Assembly (NCBI RefSeq): GCF_002551005.1
Contig: NZ_NVOY01000003.1
Coordinates: 239,040-303,039 of the forward strand
DNA: 64,000 bases
Source: Bacillus pseudomycoides
GTDB lineage: Bacteria > Bacillota > Bacilli > Bacillales > Bacillaceae_G
Direction of reading: 5' to 3'
Part shown: in pieces, positions 32,750 to 42,333 of the stretch
Position numbering within the stretch: the first letter of the stretch is position 1
How the letters are laid out: every line of letters begins with the position of its first letter
Position numbers and translations under genes: made by a program
Notes under the pieces: generated by a model
Database searches by the model: none
What the model saw: the letters and a program-made list of their open reading frames with translations, nothing else
Told to the model about the DNA's origin: nothing

Positions 32750-33763
32750 CTATCCAATATGATTTAAACGCATGAGAAAAAATTCTAGTACAAGGCGTTT
32801 ATCCATTCTTCCTGTCTTCATATTATAATCTGCCTCAGCAAGTTCGTTAATCACTCGTTTTAACGCTTCAAACGAGAAAAAGTTAGTTTGATTCATAGCC
32901 AGCTTCACACGATACGGATGTACACCGATGTGCGATGCAATTTGATTTTGCCCATACCCGCGCTGCTGAAGTTCTTTCACTTGATATAATAAACGAAATT
33001 GACTCACAAGAAGCGCAAGTAGTTTAATCGGCTCTTCTTGTTGTGTGAATAACCCGTCTAAAATACGCATCGCACCTGCAATATCTTTTTTCACTACCTT
33101 TTCTGTTAAAGAAAATACATTTTGTTCAACTGACTTTGGAACGAGTTCTGCGACAAGCTTTGCCGTAATTTCACCGCCTGCTCCCACATATAATGTCAGT
33201 TTATCCATTTCCTTAGCAAGCATCGTTACATTACTTCCAACAAGCTCTAACAATAAACTAACTGCCGCTTCTTCTATTTGAATATGCATTTCTTCCGTGC
33301 GACTTATAATCCATTTACGTACATCTTGCACTTGCATAGCATTTGCTTCTACTACATCCGCTGTTTTTTTCAAGAGCTTCGTAACTTTTTTACGCTCGTC
33401 CAATTTTTCAAAAGGAGCAATAAACACAAGGATAGAAAATGGTGAAGGTTCAGTAATATATTCTTCTAGCACTTTAACGTTTTGCTCAATTTTTGCTTTT
33501 TGCGATGTTAAAAACAACGGTGATTTTACAACGATAATTTTACGTTCTCCAAAAAAAGGAAGCGTTCTTGCATCCTCAACAACTTCCTCTATGTATGCTT
33601 CTTCCATGTCATACGTAACAACATTGAACTCTCGATCCTCTTCAGCTAACGCTTCTGATGTCAAAAGCCGAAGTGTTTCATTTATAAAATACGCCTCTGT
33701 TCCATATAACAAGTATAACGAAGCAAATTGCTTTTTCTTTATTTTTTTATGTATATCACTCAT
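32750..33763 (-). CDS. holA: DNA polymerase III subunit delta
   Basis: The 337-residue clamp-loader subunit (YqeN) has a N-terminal AAA+-like domain (YLLYGTEAYFINETLR at about 16-32), a degenerate P loop and a C-terminal collar domain (about 215-335). It opens the DnaN sliding clamp. Genomic position next to rpsT and the comE operon is conserved. Confidence 0.94.
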   Translation of the reverse strand: MSDIHKKIKKKQFASLYLLYGTEAYFINETLRLLTSEALAEEDREFNVVTYDMEEAYIEEVVEDARTLPFFGERKIIVVKSPLFLTSQKAKIEQNVKVLEEYITEPSPFSILVFIAPFEKLDERKKVTKLLKKTADVVEANAMQVQDVRKWIISRTEEMHIQIEEAAVSLLLELVGSNVTMLAKEMDKLTLYVGAGGEITAKLVAELVPKSVEQNVFSLTEKVVKKDIAGAMRILDGLFTQQEEPIKLLALLVSQFRLLYQVKELQQRGYGQNQIASHIGVHPYRVKLAMNQTNFFSFEALKRVINELAEADYNMKTGRMDKRLVLEFFLMRLNHIG

Positions 33764-34131
33764 GTAATTTCCTACTCCCTAACACTTTATATACTTATAG
33801 TAATGTGACAACTGCCGTTTTACAAGTCCAAAGGAACAGGCAGATACCCGTTCCTTGATCTATATAAAACGTTACAAAATAAGCCCCAGGAATCTTATTT
33901 CGTAACGGTGACCACCTTGATTTTATTGTTTGCACCTACCTCGCGAGCTATGAATGACAACTGTTAGCACACTTGGAAAAGCATTGAATCAATCGAGCTT
34001 TAACTTGAAGTTTATAATAGTCTGAATTTTTAACTAATTATAAGGTTACGGACCACGAATAGAAGGATAAATTGTAGATTTTTTTCTGACAATATTTTAT
34101 ACTAAAGTGGAATGTTGGGAGGGATTCAAAG
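33764..34131. other. intergenic region between holA and yqzM
   Basis: 368 bases with no convincing gene. It contains a palindrome AAGGAAC-aggcagatacccg-GTTCCTT near 33831-33856 and a diverged family-A-like stretch (ATTGAATCAATCGAGCTTTAAC, about 33982-34003). The yqzM ribosome-binding site GGGAGGGATTCAAAG is at the right end. Confidence 0.5.
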
Positions 34132-34266
34132 ATGAATGAATTTGAAAAAAACGTTCAAAGTAAGCGTAATGACGCTGTCGACTCAGGGGTAGGCTTTATC
34201 GTTTCATTCGGATTTTTTGCCACTTTATTTATCATCGCAACAGTCGTTAAATTTATCGGTTCTTAA
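34132..34266 (+). CDS. YqzM family small membrane protein
   Basis: The 44-residue protein MNEFEKNVQSKRNDAVDSG... has one C-terminal transmembrane helix (about 22-42) and matches the YqzM family, which lies between comEC and holA in Bacillus. Function unknown. A strong SD GGGAGGG precedes the ATG. The last 14 bases overlap the 3' end of the convergent comEC. Confidence 0.9.
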   Translation: MNEFEKNVQSKRNDAVDSGVGFIVSFGFFATLFIIATVVKFIGS

Positions 34267-36613
34267 AGACTGCATGTGGCAGTCTTCTTTTTTTCTGTGT
34301 TTCATCATATGTTAACTTACTGTGAAATGTTCCCGCCTCCCCTCGAAAAACGTAAGAAATTGCCCCTTGTTCATCGGTTCTCCACACCTCAATTCCACGC
34401 TCCTTTAATCGCTCTAATACTTCAATATACGGATGTCCATAACGATTGTTCTCTCCAACAGAAATAATGGCTTTTTTCGGCTGAACAGCATCTAAAAACT
34501 GCTCTGAAGATGACGTTTTACTTCCGTGATGCCCAACCTTCAAAACGTCTGCATGCAGCTCTGGATACCTTTGTATGAAGCGATTCTCACCAGCTTCTTC
34601 TAAATCGCCCGTAAACAACCATGTTAATCCCCCTATTTTTGTCCAAAGTACAATAGATTGATTATTATCTTCTTTTTCTTCTCCTTCTGGTGATAATACT
34701 GAAAACACAGCCTCTCCTGTCTTCCAGCTATCTCCCTTTTCTACAATTCGAACGGACACATCCTTTTGCATAGCAAGCTGCTGTATTTGTTGTTCAAGCA
34801 AGGAGAATTTTATCTTCTTTCCTAAGACAACTTCTTTCACCGCGATAGATTGCATTACCTCTTGCGCTGCTCCCATATGATCCATATCTCCATGTGTCAC
34901 AATTAATTTATCAATCATCCGTACACCCTCTTTTTGTAAAAAAGGAATGAGAATATCATGCCCAACAGAATATTCATGTTTTTTCTGCTGCCATTCTTCT
35001 TTCTTTACCGGAAGTGTTCCGCCAGTATCAATTAAATACGTCCCTTGATTGTATGGAAGGCGAATCAAAATGGCATCCCCTTGTCCGACGTCAATATAAG
35101 TAACACTTCCGTTTGCATTTACATATGGAAATGCATAGTGGCATGTACTAAGGAGGAGAAAAATCGATAGAAACAACAGGCGATATTTTCTCCATATAAG
35201 TCCTTCCCATGATAAAAGAACAGTTACAATACTTATACAATATAAAGCAATGAGAAATGGCTGGGTTTGTCCAAAGGTAAGACGTACAAACGGTAAAGCT
35301 TCGCACATTTGAAGTATGACATTCGAAACATGTATACATAGGGACAACAGATCCGCTAACCATTGAGACACAGCAGGAAGACATATAAGACATACAAGAA
35401 TGACTATACACACCGGTAAAACCAGTAAAGATAAAAACGGGACATAAATCATATTAAGAATGATACTGTAAGGAGAAAGATAGCCGAAGTGATAAAGCAA
35501 AATAGGTGTACTTGTCAATTGAGAAATAACGGAAAGGTATATAGAGTTTTTCACTATACCATTTTCATTCGCTAACAGACATGATGAAGACAATAAAAGA
35601 GAAAAACTTCCAACAAACGAAAACTGAAACCCGATATCAAATAATACATACGGATTATAAAAAAGCATGATTATTAATGTCATACTTAAAGCATCCATCC
35701 CAGACACTCGCACTGCTCGCATAAAGGATATAAATACAATAACAGCTGCTATCGATGCCCGAACAACAGATGGTGAAGCCCCTGCACAAAACATATATAA
35801 CGGAATACAAACAAGCAGAAGCATCGTTGCGCTTTCACGCGTCATACCAATTCGAAGTGATACAAAATAACATATTGCAGTTAACAAAACAATGTGCGAT
35901 CCCGATATTGCTAATAAATGAACAAGTCCAAACTGTTGATACTGTTCTTCAACTTCAAACGTCATATATTGACGATCACCAAACAATAGAGCATTCATAA
36001 AAGCTGCTGACTGCCCCGAAAAAGTCTCTCCTATATGAGAAACAGCTGCTTGTCGCATCGAAAATAACCAATGAACAAACGAAATATCTTTTTGCACACA
36101 ATTCGAAATTGATTCGACTTCAAAAAGAGCATGAATATGCTGTTTATATAAATAATCCTTATAATCAAACGCATAAAAATTACGAGGAGATGGTGGTTCT
36201 TCCAACGTACCAGTAAACGTACACACCATACCAGGTGTTAATTGCTTCAATTTTTCTTTTAATTCACGAGAAGGGATTTTGTAAAACAACTGGACCGTTT
36301 CGTCATCATTCATTTGCAACTGGAAAGAAAGACGATTTCCATTTATAATCGGCGTACTTTGAATTGTACCTATTACGTCTGTTTCCCGAAAAGAGAGCAT
36401 AGAATGATTTTGTGCATCTACATAGATTGCGTATACATAGGTAAGACCAAACGCGAGGATAATCAAGGAGAATAGAGGAAAAGAGATACGCGAAAAACAT
36501 ACTACACAATAACAACCAAATATAAGAAAAGGAACGATAGAAAAAGAGGAATAAGCTGTTGCAATCCCAAAGATAGCTGAGATTGCAACGCAAATCCATT
36601 GCCCGCGCAACAC
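34253..36613 (-). CDS. comEC: DNA internalization protein ComEC/Rec2
   Basis: The 786-residue polytopic protein forms the DNA uptake channel. An N-terminal OB-like domain (65-165) is followed by the competence membrane domain with about seven to ten helices (200-500). A C-terminal metallo-beta-lactamase-like nuclease domain (about 505-760) has THGDMDHMG and VGHHGSKTSSSE motifs, suggesting an intact nuclease site. Start is GTG after GAGGTGAGTAC. The C-terminal tail (RRLPHAVFKNR) runs into the convergent yqzM and its terminator. Confidence 0.95.
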   Translation of the reverse strand: MLRGQWICVAISAIFGIATAYSSFSIVPFLIFGCYCVVCFSRISFPLFSLIILAFGLTYVYAIYVDAQNHSMLSFRETDVIGTIQSTPIINGNRLSFQLQMNDDETVQLFYKIPSRELKEKLKQLTPGMVCTFTGTLEEPPSPRNFYAFDYKDYLYKQHIHALFEVESISNCVQKDISFVHWLFSMRQAAVSHIGETFSGQSAAFMNALLFGDRQYMTFEVEEQYQQFGLVHLLAISGSHIVLLTAICYFVSLRIGMTRESATMLLLVCIPLYMFCAGASPSVVRASIAAVIVFISFMRAVRVSGMDALSMTLIIMLFYNPYVLFDIGFQFSFVGSFSLLLSSSCLLANENGIVKNSIYLSVISQLTSTPILLYHFGYLSPYSIILNMIYVPFLSLLVLPVCIVILVCLICLPAVSQWLADLLSLCIHVSNVILQMCEALPFVRLTFGQTQPFLIALYCISIVTVLLSWEGLIWRKYRLLFLSIFLLLSTCHYAFPYVNANGSVTYIDVGQGDAILIRLPYNQGTYLIDTGGTLPVKKEEWQQKKHEYSVGHDILIPFLQKEGVRMIDKLIVTHGDMDHMGAAQEVMQSIAVKEVVLGKKIKFSLLEQQIQQLAMQKDVSVRIVEKGDSWKTGEAVFSVLSPEGEEKEDNNQSIVLWTKIGGLTWLFTGDLEEAGENRFIQRYPELHADVLKVGHHGSKTSSSEQFLDAVQPKKAIISVGENNRYGHPYIEVLERLKERGIEVWRTDEQGAISYVFRGEAGTFHSKLTYDETQKKRRLPHAVFKNR
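34264..34295 (+). terminator. terminator of yqzM
   Basis: AAGACTGC-ATGT-GGCAGTCTT then CTTTTTTTC on the plus strand. The hairpin lies inside the 3' coding end of the convergent comEC. Confidence 0.88.
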
Positions 36614-36629
36614 GTACTCACCTCACGGT

Positions 36630-37187
36630 TTATACCATATTTTTTACTTGTTGTAATACTTGTTGCAACTGTTCTAACGTCATTTCATCCATTTGTAACG
36701 AAGATACAAACTGTTTTAGCTCTCGCATTTTCTGTTGTTCTTCTAATGTTGTTACGTCAAATGCAAGAGGAACATGTTTCACTCTTACATTTGCTTGTTC
36801 AAATAACTCAAGTGCATACGGATGATTTTTATAATCTTGTGCGTAATACACGGCTGTAATACCACTTTGAATAATCGCTTTACAGCAATGCAAACACGGA
36901 AAATGGGTAACATAAATTTCCGCACCATCTGTTTTCGCACCAAATTTCGCACATTGCAGCAGCGCATTCATTTCGGCATGAATTGTACGCACACAATGAT
37001 TATCAATCACATAGCAGCCTTCATCTATACAATGCACACCACCAGCAATCGACCCATTATAACCACCAGCAATAATACGTTTATCACGCACAATTGTCGC
37101 GCCAACGGCAAGCCTTGTACACGTGCTGCGAAGTGATAATAAATGACTTTGTGTCATAAAATATTGATCCCAAGAAACTCGTTTCAT
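36630..37187 (-). CDS. comEB: ComE operon protein 2, deoxycytidylate deaminase-like
   Basis: The 185-residue zinc deaminase has the HAE motif (H70, E72) and PCxxC (C98, C101). It resembles dCMP deaminase, and ComEB is dispensable for transformation in B. subtilis. The ATG at MKRVSWDQYF is preceded by GAAGGTGAAG; the upstream frame is not supported. It sits between comEA (8 codons or fewer upstream gap plus leader) and comEC. Confidence 0.94.
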   Translation of the reverse strand: MKRVSWDQYFMTQSHLLSLRSTCTRLAVGATIVRDKRIIAGGYNGSIAGGVHCIDEGCYVIDNHCVRTIHAEMNALLQCAKFGAKTDGAEIYVTHFPCLHCCKAIIQSGITAVYYAQDYKNHPYALELFEQANVRVKHVPLAFDVTTLEEQQKMRELKQFVSSLQMDEMTLEQLQQVLQQVKNMV

Positions 37188-37255
37188 TATCTTCACCTTC
37201 TTTTGAAATCTTCTTATAGTGTAGCGAAATAAGAAAAAAGTCGTCAATGATTTAT

Positions 37256-37852
37256 TTAAGGAATAATTATTTCATCTTTAATTTTTTCCAGTGATTTTTC
37301 ACCAATTCCATCGATTTCTAATAAATCTTCTACTTTTTGAAAGGGACCGTGCTGCTCGCGATACTTGATAATATTTTCTGCTTTCCTAGGACCAATGCCA
37401 GATATTTTTTCAAGTTGCTCCTTTGTTGCTGTGTTTATTTGTATTTTCCCTTCTGACACGGGCGATCCATTCGCAGCGGCTTCTCCTTTTTTCGGCACAT
37501 AAATCATCATTTGATCTTGTACAAGCTGCGCTAAATTTACTTTTGTTACATCTGCTTCCGGTAAAAATCCTCCTGCCTTTTCAACAGCATCTTTCACCCG
37601 CGCTCCGCTTTGTAACTCATATACCCCTTCACGATGCACAGCTCCTTTCGTATCAACGATAATCGTTTTTGATGGCACTTTAGATTCTGTTACCTTTGTT
37701 TTCTCCTTTCTTTCTTCTATCTTCGCGTTCGCTTCCACTTTTACTGCCGATTGTCCTTGTTCACCTTTTGTTTGCCATACAAATAAAATACCGACAACAC
37801 CAATTGCTGCAAACAAAACTAACCACTTTCTCGGCAAATTCATCATCATCAT
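37256..37852 (-). CDS. comEA: competence protein ComEA (DNA receptor)
   Basis: The 198-residue protein has an N-terminal transmembrane anchor (about 9-26), a SLBB-like segment (about 64-115: IIVDTKGAVHREGVYEL) and C-terminal helix-hairpin-helix DNA-binding repeats (about 135-198, INTATKEQLEKISGIGPRKAENII). It binds double-stranded DNA outside the membrane for delivery to ComEC. First gene of the comE operon; four consecutive or near-consecutive ATG codons follow the SD GAGGTG. Confidence 0.96.
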   Translation of the reverse strand: MMMMNLPRKWLVLFAAIGVVGILFVWQTKGEQGQSAVKVEANAKIEERKEKTKVTESKVPSKTIIVDTKGAVHREGVYELQSGARVKDAVEKAGGFLPEADVTKVNLAQLVQDQMMIYVPKKGEAAANGSPVSEGKIQINTATKEQLEKISGIGPRKAENIIKYREQHGPFQKVEDLLEIDGIGEKSLEKIKDEIIIP

Positions 37853-37931
37853 TTTGCACCTCTAATTCATAAATTCAAAATAAACTTCATATTGTTTAGG
37901 AGAAAGATGTTACGAAGGAGGGGATGAAACA

Positions 37932-38756
37932 TTGAACATAGGAATAATAGGAACAGGAAATATGGGGAATATACTTATTGATGCATGTATCGAAGCCCGC
38001 ACTGTCAAACCTTCGTGTCTTACTATCATTAATCGTACTTTCGCAAAAGCATATCATATAAAAGAGAAGTATCCTTCTATTCATATAGCAAAAACAATCC
38101 AAGAAGTAATCGAACGCTCTGAGCTAATTTTTATTTGTGTAAAACCATTAGACATACATCCTATTTTGACAAAGCATGCTTCAATTCTTACCAACGATAA
38201 ATGTCTGATCTCTATTACAAGTCCCATATCTACCGGACAATTAGAAACAATCGTATCTTGTCACGTTGCTCGTGTTATTCCAAGTATTACAAATCGCGCC
38301 TTAGCCGGGGACTCCCTATGCACATTCGGGAAAAACTGCTCACAAGAATGGCAAAGACGTATATTGAACTTGTTTCAAAAAATCTCTAAACCTATCATCA
38401 TTGATGAGAATATCACAAGAGTAGCATCCGATATCGCAAGCTGCGGCCCGGCATTTTTCAGCTACTTATTACAACGTTTTATTGACGCATCAGTCGAGGA
38501 AACAAATATTACACGTGAAGAAGCTACTATTTTAACGAGTGAAATGATTATTGGAATGGGAAAACTGCTAGAAAAGCAAATTTTCACCTTGCCAACTTTA
38601 CAGGAGAAAGTTTGCGTAAAAGGAGGTATAACAGGAGAAGGGATTCGTGTTTTAGAAGAACATCTTGGAGATTTGTTTAACAAGGTGTTAAAACGAACAC
38701 ATGAAAAGTACGAAGAGGATGTAGAGCACATAGAACAGCAATTTAATAAACATTAA
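37932..38756 (+). CDS. comER: ComER, late competence protein, P5C reductase family
   Basis: The 274-residue protein has an N-terminal Rossmann fold (IGIIGTGNMG) and the ProC dimerisation domain. ComER is divergent from comEA in Bacillus, as here. Its catalytic role is unproven; in B. cereus ComER has been linked to sporulation and biofilm formation. The start codon is TTG, with GAAGGAGGGGATGAAACA upstream. Confidence 0.9.
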   Translation: MNIGIIGTGNMGNILIDACIEARTVKPSCLTIINRTFAKAYHIKEKYPSIHIAKTIQEVIERSELIFICVKPLDIHPILTKHASILTNDKCLISITSPISTGQLETIVSCHVARVIPSITNRALAGDSLCTFGKNCSQEWQRRILNLFQKISKPIIIDENITRVASDIASCGPAFFSYLLQRFIDASVEETNITREEATILTSEMIIGMGKLLEKQIFTLPTLQEKVCVKGGITGEGIRVLEEHLGDLFNKVLKRTHEKYEEDVEHIEQQFNKH

Positions 38757-38820
38757 TATATCTTTTACGACAAAAACAACTATATTCCTTCATAAAATAT
38801 TTTATTTTTTGCTATCTAAT

Positions 38821-38850
38821 AAAAAAGCAACCAAGAATGGTTGCTTTTTT
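38821..38850. terminator. bidirectional terminator between comER and the yqeM-type gene
   Basis: AAAAAAGCAACC-AAGAAT-GGTTGCTTTTTT, a perfect 12-bp stem. Confidence 0.94.
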
Positions 38851-38851
38851 A

Positions 38852-39601
38852 TTATGCATTTTTTGTAGCGACAAAGAAGATTCGCTCTGTTTGTTCTGTA
38901 ACTTCCAATCTTTCGAAGTCTCCTGTTACACGAAGAACAGTAAAACCAGCTTTCCCCAGCCACTTCGTCAGTTCTTCAACAGGATATGTACGCTGCATAT
39001 GTAATTCATCAAACCGATGATACACATCCTCTTCTTCATCACGTACAAAAAATGTCAAATCATGCTCCACACTGTTCGGCTCTTCACCTGGGAAACAGTT
39101 CCAAATGAGAGAGATTTCATCTTCATTCATTGTATACGTTTCATTTTGAAATACGTGATGAATTTTATAAAGAGAGTGCACATCAAATAAAAACAAACCA
39201 TCTGGGCGCAAATGATGATACACACGTCGGAATGTCTCTTGGATGCCCTCTTCTTCTAGTACATAATTTAAAGAATCACAAAAAATTGTTACACAATCGA
39301 ACTCGCCTGGAACATCTAACTCACGCATATCTTGTTGATAAAAAGGAATAAATTCTCCTTCTTCACCTAACTTTTGCTGAGCAATTGTTAACATTTCTTC
39401 TGATAAATCTACTCCTGTTACATCGTATCCTTTTTGTACAAGCGGTAACGTAACATTCCCTGTTCCGCAAGCAACATCAAGAATTTTCGCATCTGTTTTA
39501 CCAATTTGCTCCAAGCTCTGTTCCGTAAATTCCACCCATTTTTCATATGGGACATCATTCATTAGCTCATCGTATAACAATGCAAATTGTTCGTATCTCA
39601 T
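38852..39601 (-). CDS. YqeM-type SAM-dependent methyltransferase
   Basis: The 249-residue class I methyltransferase has motif I ILDVACGTGNVTLPL and post-motif VDLSEEML. Substrate unknown. It is the last gene of the yqeG-yqeH-aroE-yhbY-nadD-yqeK-rsfS cluster. I place the start at MRYEQFALLYDELM, which overlaps the rsfS stop by 4 bases. Confidence 0.9.
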   Translation of the reverse strand: MRYEQFALLYDELMNDVPYEKWVEFTEQSLEQIGKTDAKILDVACGTGNVTLPLVQKGYDVTGVDLSEEMLTIAQQKLGEEGEFIPFYQQDMRELDVPGEFDCVTIFCDSLNYVLEEEGIQETFRRVYHHLRPDGLFLFDVHSLYKIHHVFQNETYTMNEDEISLIWNCFPGEEPNSVEHDLTFFVRDEEEDVYHRFDELHMQRTYPVEELTKWLGKAGFTVLRVTGDFERLEVTEQTERIFFVATKNA

Positions 39602-39954
39602 TGACCTAACTCTTCTGTAACATCTTCGCGCGGTACATCGCCCCAAAGACGTTCTAAATTATAATAATCACGCTCATCTTTATGGAATACGTGTACCACA
39701 ACATCACCAAGGTCAACTAATACCCAACGTGCTTCTTCAAAGCCTTCCATGCGTTTTACATCGACTTGTACTTCATGTGCTTGTTCTTTAATTTCACGAG
39801 AAATTGCTTGCACTTGTTTATCCGAGTTACCATGACAAATTACAAAATAATCAGCAAGCGGGGAAATCCCTTGCATATTCAACACAACAATATCTTCTGC
39901 TCTTTTATCATCAGCTGCTCGCGCTGCCAATATTAATAATTCTCTATCCTTCAT
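39598..39954 (-). CDS. rsfS: ribosomal silencing factor RsfS
   Basis: The 118-residue RsfS/YbeB/Iojap-family protein (ADYFVICHGNSDKQVQAI, with EGFEEARWVLVDLGDVVVHVF) binds L14 of the 50S subunit and blocks subunit joining in starvation. It overlaps yqeK by 4 bases upstream. Confidence 0.96.
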   Translation of the reverse strand: MKDRELLILAARAADDKRAEDIVVLNMQGISPLADYFVICHGNSDKQVQAISREIKEQAHEVQVDVKRMEGFEEARWVLVDLGDVVVHVFHKDERDYYNLERLWGDVPREDVTEELGQ

Positions 39955-40520
39955 TTCGTAAGATCCTCCTTAATGACTGCATTATACGTTTGAAATGTTA
40001 ATGGATAAATCGTTTGATTCTTTTCCATTAAAAATTGTATCGTATGCTTTAAAGCATATAATAACGCTTGATTGAGATCTTCTCGCGCTAACTTCCGTGC
40101 TTCTTCAACGCCTGGAAACTTACGACCAGGTTCAATATAATCCGCCACGTAAATCACTTTATCAAGCATCGTCATCTGTTCATGTCCACTCGTATGATAC
40201 GTAATAGCTTGTAGGATGTCAGCATCTGTAATACCGACTTCTTGTTCTACTAAATATGCCCCGACCGGCGCATGCCATAATTCTTTATTATAAAGCAATA
40301 AATCTTTTGGCAAATGTTCTCGCTTAATAATCTCTTCCATTTCTGAAATCGGTCTACACTTTGCATAATCGTGAAAAATAGCTGCCATTTCCGCCTTTTT
40401 TTCATCAACACCATATTGCTTTGCAAGTTCGATAGCCGTTTCCATAACACCAATCGTATGAATATAACGCTTTTCATGCATTTGTTGTTTCACAATTTCA
40501 AGTGCTCGTTTACGATCCAT
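39951..40520 (-). CDS. yqeK: HD-domain phosphohydrolase YqeK (symmetrical Ap4A hydrolase)
   Basis: The 189-residue HD-superfamily protein has H21, the HD pair H50-D51 and later conserved histidines (H.TSGHE). YqeK-family enzymes hydrolyse Ap4A symmetrically to ADP. Start chosen at [10 protein letters not shown], overlapping nadD by 11 bases. The in-frame ATG six codons upstream is less well placed. Confidence 0.92.
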   Translation of the reverse strand: MDRKRALEIVKQQMHEKRYIHTIGVMETAIELAKQYGVDEKKAEMAAIFHDYAKCRPISEMEEIIKREHLPKDLLLYNKELWHAPVGAYLVEQEVGITDADILQAITYHTSGHEQMTMLDKVIYVADYIEPGRKFPGVEEARKLAREDLNQALLYALKHTIQFLMEKNQTIYPLTFQTYNAVIKEDLTK

Positions 40521-41079
40521 ATAGCCCATTCCTCTCAATGTATTCCTGTACCCCTTTAGGAAGCAAATATTTGCACGTCTTCTTCTTTGTTAAACGTTCG
40601 CGCAGAAGCGAAGAAGAGACAGCAAATTCCGGAATTTCTACCGTTACAATATCATAAGGCGTAGAAAGTGTATAACCAGGACGAGCAACCCCGACAAACG
40701 TAACAAGCTTTAACAATTCATCGATGTTATACCATTTTGGTAAATACTCCACCATATCCCCGCCAATAATAAAATAAAATTGAACGTTTGGATGCTCCTT
40801 TGTCAATTGTAACATAGTGTCATATGTGTAAGACGGACCTTCTCGTTCCAGTTCCGCTAAACAAATAGAGAAATGCATGTCTTGTTCAATTGCTAAATGA
40901 ATCATTTCTAAACGATTACGTACACTTGAAACGTCCTTATCTCGTTTATGAGGGGGAATTTGATTTGGTAGAAACCAAACCTCATCAAGCTCCAATGTAT
41001 CATACACTTCATTTGCAATTAACAAATGTCCATTATGAGGCGGGTCAAATGTCCCGCCAATAATTCCGATTCTCTTCAA
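40510..41079 (-). CDS. nadD: nicotinate-nucleotide adenylyltransferase
   Basis: The 189-residue nucleotidyltransferase makes deamido-NAD from NaMN and ATP. It has [12 protein letters not shown] (8-19, with the HxGH motif H15-H18) and a C-terminal SSSLLRERL in place of the ISxTxxR motif. Start is TTG with AAAGGGGCG as SD. Confidence 0.96.
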   Translation of the reverse strand: MKRIGIIGGTFDPPHNGHLLIANEVYDTLELDEVWFLPNQIPPHKRDKDVSSVRNRLEMIHLAIEQDMHFSICLAELEREGPSYTYDTMLQLTKEHPNVQFYFIIGGDMVEYLPKWYNIDELLKLVTFVGVARPGYTLSTPYDIVTVEIPEFAVSSSLLRERLTKKKTCKYLLPKGVQEYIERNGLYGS

Positions 41080-41099
41080 AGAAAACGCCCCTTTACCTT

Positions 41100-41178
41100 G
41101 TCCTTATAGGTGATAGTTCTCATTTATGACAAAACGAGGCACCTATACGAACTCGATTGGTTCAACTAACTTTTAGAA
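41100..41178 (-). repeat. intergenic repeat (family A-like) between yhbY and nadD
   Basis: Minus strand GATTTCTAAAAGTTAGTTGAACCAATCGAGTTCG then a hairpin TATAGGTG...CACCTATA (41103-41145). The TTAGTTGAACCAATCG block is shared with the copies at 14.0, 26.9 and 44.0 kb. Confidence 0.6.
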
Positions 41179-41181
41179 ATC

Positions 41182-41481
41182 TTACTTTGTTTTTGGTAAC
41201 ACAATGCGTTTATTTTCTTTTGATTCTTTATATAAAACGATTGTACTTCCGATAACCTGTACAAGTTCAGCTTTTGCACCTTGTGCAACCTCTTCTGCTA
41301 CTTCATGGCGATCAAATTCGCAGTTTTGCAGTACGCTAACCTTGATCAACTCGCGTACTTCTAGCGCTTCTGCAATTTGTTTTACCATATTTTCATTTAC
41401 GCCGCCTTTACCAACTTGAAAAATTGGCGTTAAATGATGTGCCTCTGCACGTAAAAATCGTTTTTGTTTTCCTGTTAACAT
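41182..41481 (-). CDS. yhbY: RNA-binding protein YhbY (YqeI)
   Basis: The 99-residue CRM-domain protein (LTGKQKRFLRAEAHHLTPIFQVGKGGV) associates with pre-50S particles. The start is the ATG five bases after the aroE stop with SD TTGGAGG; a longer frame overlapping aroE is unlikely. Confidence 0.94.
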   Translation of the reverse strand: MLTGKQKRFLRAEAHHLTPIFQVGKGGVNENMVKQIAEALEVRELIKVSVLQNCEFDRHEVAEEVAQGAKAELVQVIGSTIVLYKESKENKRIVLPKTK

Positions 41482-41485
41482 GTAT

Positions 41486-42319
41486 TTAGCCTCCAAGCTT
41501 TTTCATTACTATTTGTTTCATTCGTTCTATATTCGGCAAACGTCCCGTCCAAATTTCAAATGCAAGTGCGCCTTGAAAAACAAACATATCAATGCCATTT
41601 TGTACAATCGCCCCGTGCGCTTTCGCGTCTTGCAACAACTTCGTTTCAAACGGATTATAAATAATATCAGATACAATGCTTCCTTTTTTCAAATCTCGAA
41701 TGCGTAGCGGTGTATCTTCTACATGAGGATGCATCCCTACTGTCGTTGTATGGATGATAATATCATACAATGCTTGTTTCTCTGTTGCTTCTTCTAAGGA
41801 AAGCGCTAAAGACACAACTTCACTTCTACATTCTGCAATAAGCTGCTCCGCTTTCTCTACTGTACGATTTGCAATGTCAATCTCTTTCACACCAGCATCT
41901 GCAAGTGAATAATAAATTGCACGGCACGCACCGCCGGCTCCGAGCAGTAAAATACGTTTGTTCGTCAATGGCTCTTTACTAATAGATTGCAATGAACGAA
42001 CATACCCTATTCCATCTGTATTATAGCCAATTAATTTTCCTTCTTTATGAAGCACTGTATTTACCGCACCGATTTGTTCTGCCAAAGGATCAATTTCATC
42101 TAAATGCTTCATAATCGAAACCTTGTGCGGCGTTGTCACATTAAATCCAACAACTCCAAGTGCCTTCAATCCTTTCACCGCTTCGACTAATTCACTCTCT
42201 TGAACGAGAAAAGCATGATAATGTGCATCCAGCTCTAAATGAGCAAATGCATCATTATGCATAAGCGGTGATAAGGAATGTCCAATTGGATTTCCAATTA
42301 CGCCATATAATTGTTTCAC
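41486..42319 (-). CDS. aroE: shikimate dehydrogenase
   Basis: The 277-residue enzyme reduces 3-dehydroshikimate with NADPH in the shikimate pathway. It has the substrate motif [10 protein letters not shown] (13-22), TPHK with the catalytic lysine, and the cofactor motif [11 protein letters not shown]. Start is GTG. Confidence 0.96.
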   Translation of the reverse strand: MKQLYGVIGNPIGHSLSPLMHNDAFAHLELDAHYHAFLVQESELVEAVKGLKALGVVGFNVTTPHKVSIMKHLDEIDPLAEQIGAVNTVLHKEGKLIGYNTDGIGYVRSLQSISKEPLTNKRILLLGAGGACRAIYYSLADAGVKEIDIANRTVEKAEQLIAECRSEVVSLALSLEEATEKQALYDIIIHTTTVGMHPHVEDTPLRIRDLKKGSIVSDIIYNPFETKLLQDAKAHGAIVQNGIDMFVFQGALAFEIWTGRLPNIERMKQIVMKKLGG

Positions 42320-42333
42320 AAGTCCTCACCACT

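Noticed and set aside
36599-37136. Several plus-strand frames opposite comEB
   Set aside because: Cysteine-, threonine- and asparagine-rich shadow frames on the complement of a clear deaminase gene.
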